Source: Arthrobacter tumbae (lineage in GTDB: Bacteria; Actinomycetota; Actinomycetes; Actinomycetales; Micrococcaceae). From it: a stretch of 64,000 nt of DNA. Positions 63,838-64,000 of the stretch are shown piece after piece. The notes under the pieces are model-generated. The model ran no database searches. It saw nothing but the letters and a program-made list of their open reading frames with translations, and had not been told where the DNA came from. Numbering within the stretch: the stretch's first letter is position 1; every line of letters begins with the position of its first letter. Both the position numbers and the translations under genes were made by a program. The stretch is taken from contig NZ_JAFBCC010000001.1 of NCBI RefSeq assembly GCF_016907495.1, positions 2,480,001-2,544,000 on the forward strand. The letters run 5' to 3'.

Positions 63838-63911
63838 CCCCGGAACTTTTGCGCAGGTCCGGTGACTCAGCGGCCAGTTGAAGCCGCCGGAGGTGCGCAA
63901 ATCTTCCGGGG
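63838..63911. terminator. Large nested hairpin between genes
   Basis: Outer arms CCCCGGAA and TTGCGCA (63838-63855, with a 3-base internal mismatch) pair with TGCGCAA and TTCCGGGG (63894-63911). Inside, GCGGC pairs with GCCGC. On the minus strand it follows the gene that ends at 63930, so it is probably its terminator or a structured leader of cfa. Confidence 0.6.
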
Positions 63912-63929
63912 GTTTTGGAGTTTAGAGTT

Positions 63930-64000
63930 TCAGCTGACCTGGACCTGACCGCTGCTGACCTCCCACCGCTCGTCCAGCCGGATGTTCTCAAGCATCCTCC
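63930..64000 (-). CDS. C-terminal end of an unknown gene (cut by window edge)
   Basis: The minus strand reads RMLENIRLDERWEVSSGQVQVS and a TGA at 63930-63932. The wording resembles the tail of an ABC-F ATPase, but 23 codons are too few to be sure. Confidence 0.4.
   Translation of the reverse strand, partial: RMLENIRLDERWEVSSGQVQVS

Overview
The window is high-G+C actinobacterial chromosome, most likely from a member of the Micrococcaceae close to Arthrobacter. The grounds are codon use, an actinobacterial RNase J, a small excisionase-type HTH protein of a form I associate with that family, and a sulfoquinovose cluster of a kind I recall from Arthrobacter. No rRNA, tRNA or CRISPR array was seen.

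Layout. (1) 1-866: 3' end of a PTS ascorbate-type EIIC gene with a strong terminator. (2) 938-4573: five tightly overlapping minus-strand genes: Ycf46-like AAA ATPase, DUF1257 (Ycf35-like), DUF2997, a membrane protein with a helix-hairpin-helix tail, and a small radical-SAM/4Fe-4S protein. No function is established for this set. (3) 4826-6740: ThuA-like protein and a frameshifted Gfo/Idh/MocA oxidoreductase. (4) 6956-24342: an accessory region rich in DNA-processing and defence-like genes. It holds a PLD-SF2 helicase, a helicase-associated-domain protein, a ParB-like remnant, an SOS-controlled umuDC operon, an EVE-HNH nuclease, a membrane-anchored DUF4041/GIY-YIG protein, and an AT-richer cassette of four genes (19369-23886), two of which look like PD-(D/E)XK proteins. 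It ends in a serine-recombinase scrap joined to a duplicated 3' end of acdS.

(5) 24332-37270: a sulfoquinovose catabolic cluster. YihS-like isomerase (36032-37270) converts sulfoquinovose to sulfofructose, YihV-like kinase (27394) phosphorylates it, and YihT-like aldolase (28310) splits it to DHAP and sulfolactaldehyde. An aldehyde dehydrogenase (32389) would oxidise the latter to sulfolactate, and a TauE/SafE protein (33828) would export it. An ABC importer without its own ATPase (29261-32329), a Gfo/Idh/MocA protein that may be an NAD-dependent sulfoquinovosidase, and a DeoR regulator with two matching candidate operators complete it. The cluster lies between direct repeats of the last ~357 bp of acdS (23986-24342 and 40417-40773).

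(6) 37417-53252: TetR/MFS pair, intact acdS, Fic protein, DoxX-like protein, a tctCBA tricarboxylate transporter, MFS transporter, RNase J, an AbrB-type protein paired with a 580-aa unknown, and an exported 5'-nucleotidase. (7) 53311-53925: wreckage of toxin-antitoxin loci (MazE fused to a MazF stub, orphan Phd). (8) 54314-61146: complete type I Wadjet system jetABCD. (9) 61244-64000: amidohydrolase, cyclopropane-fatty-acid synthase-like methyltransferase, a large hairpin and the tail of one more gene.
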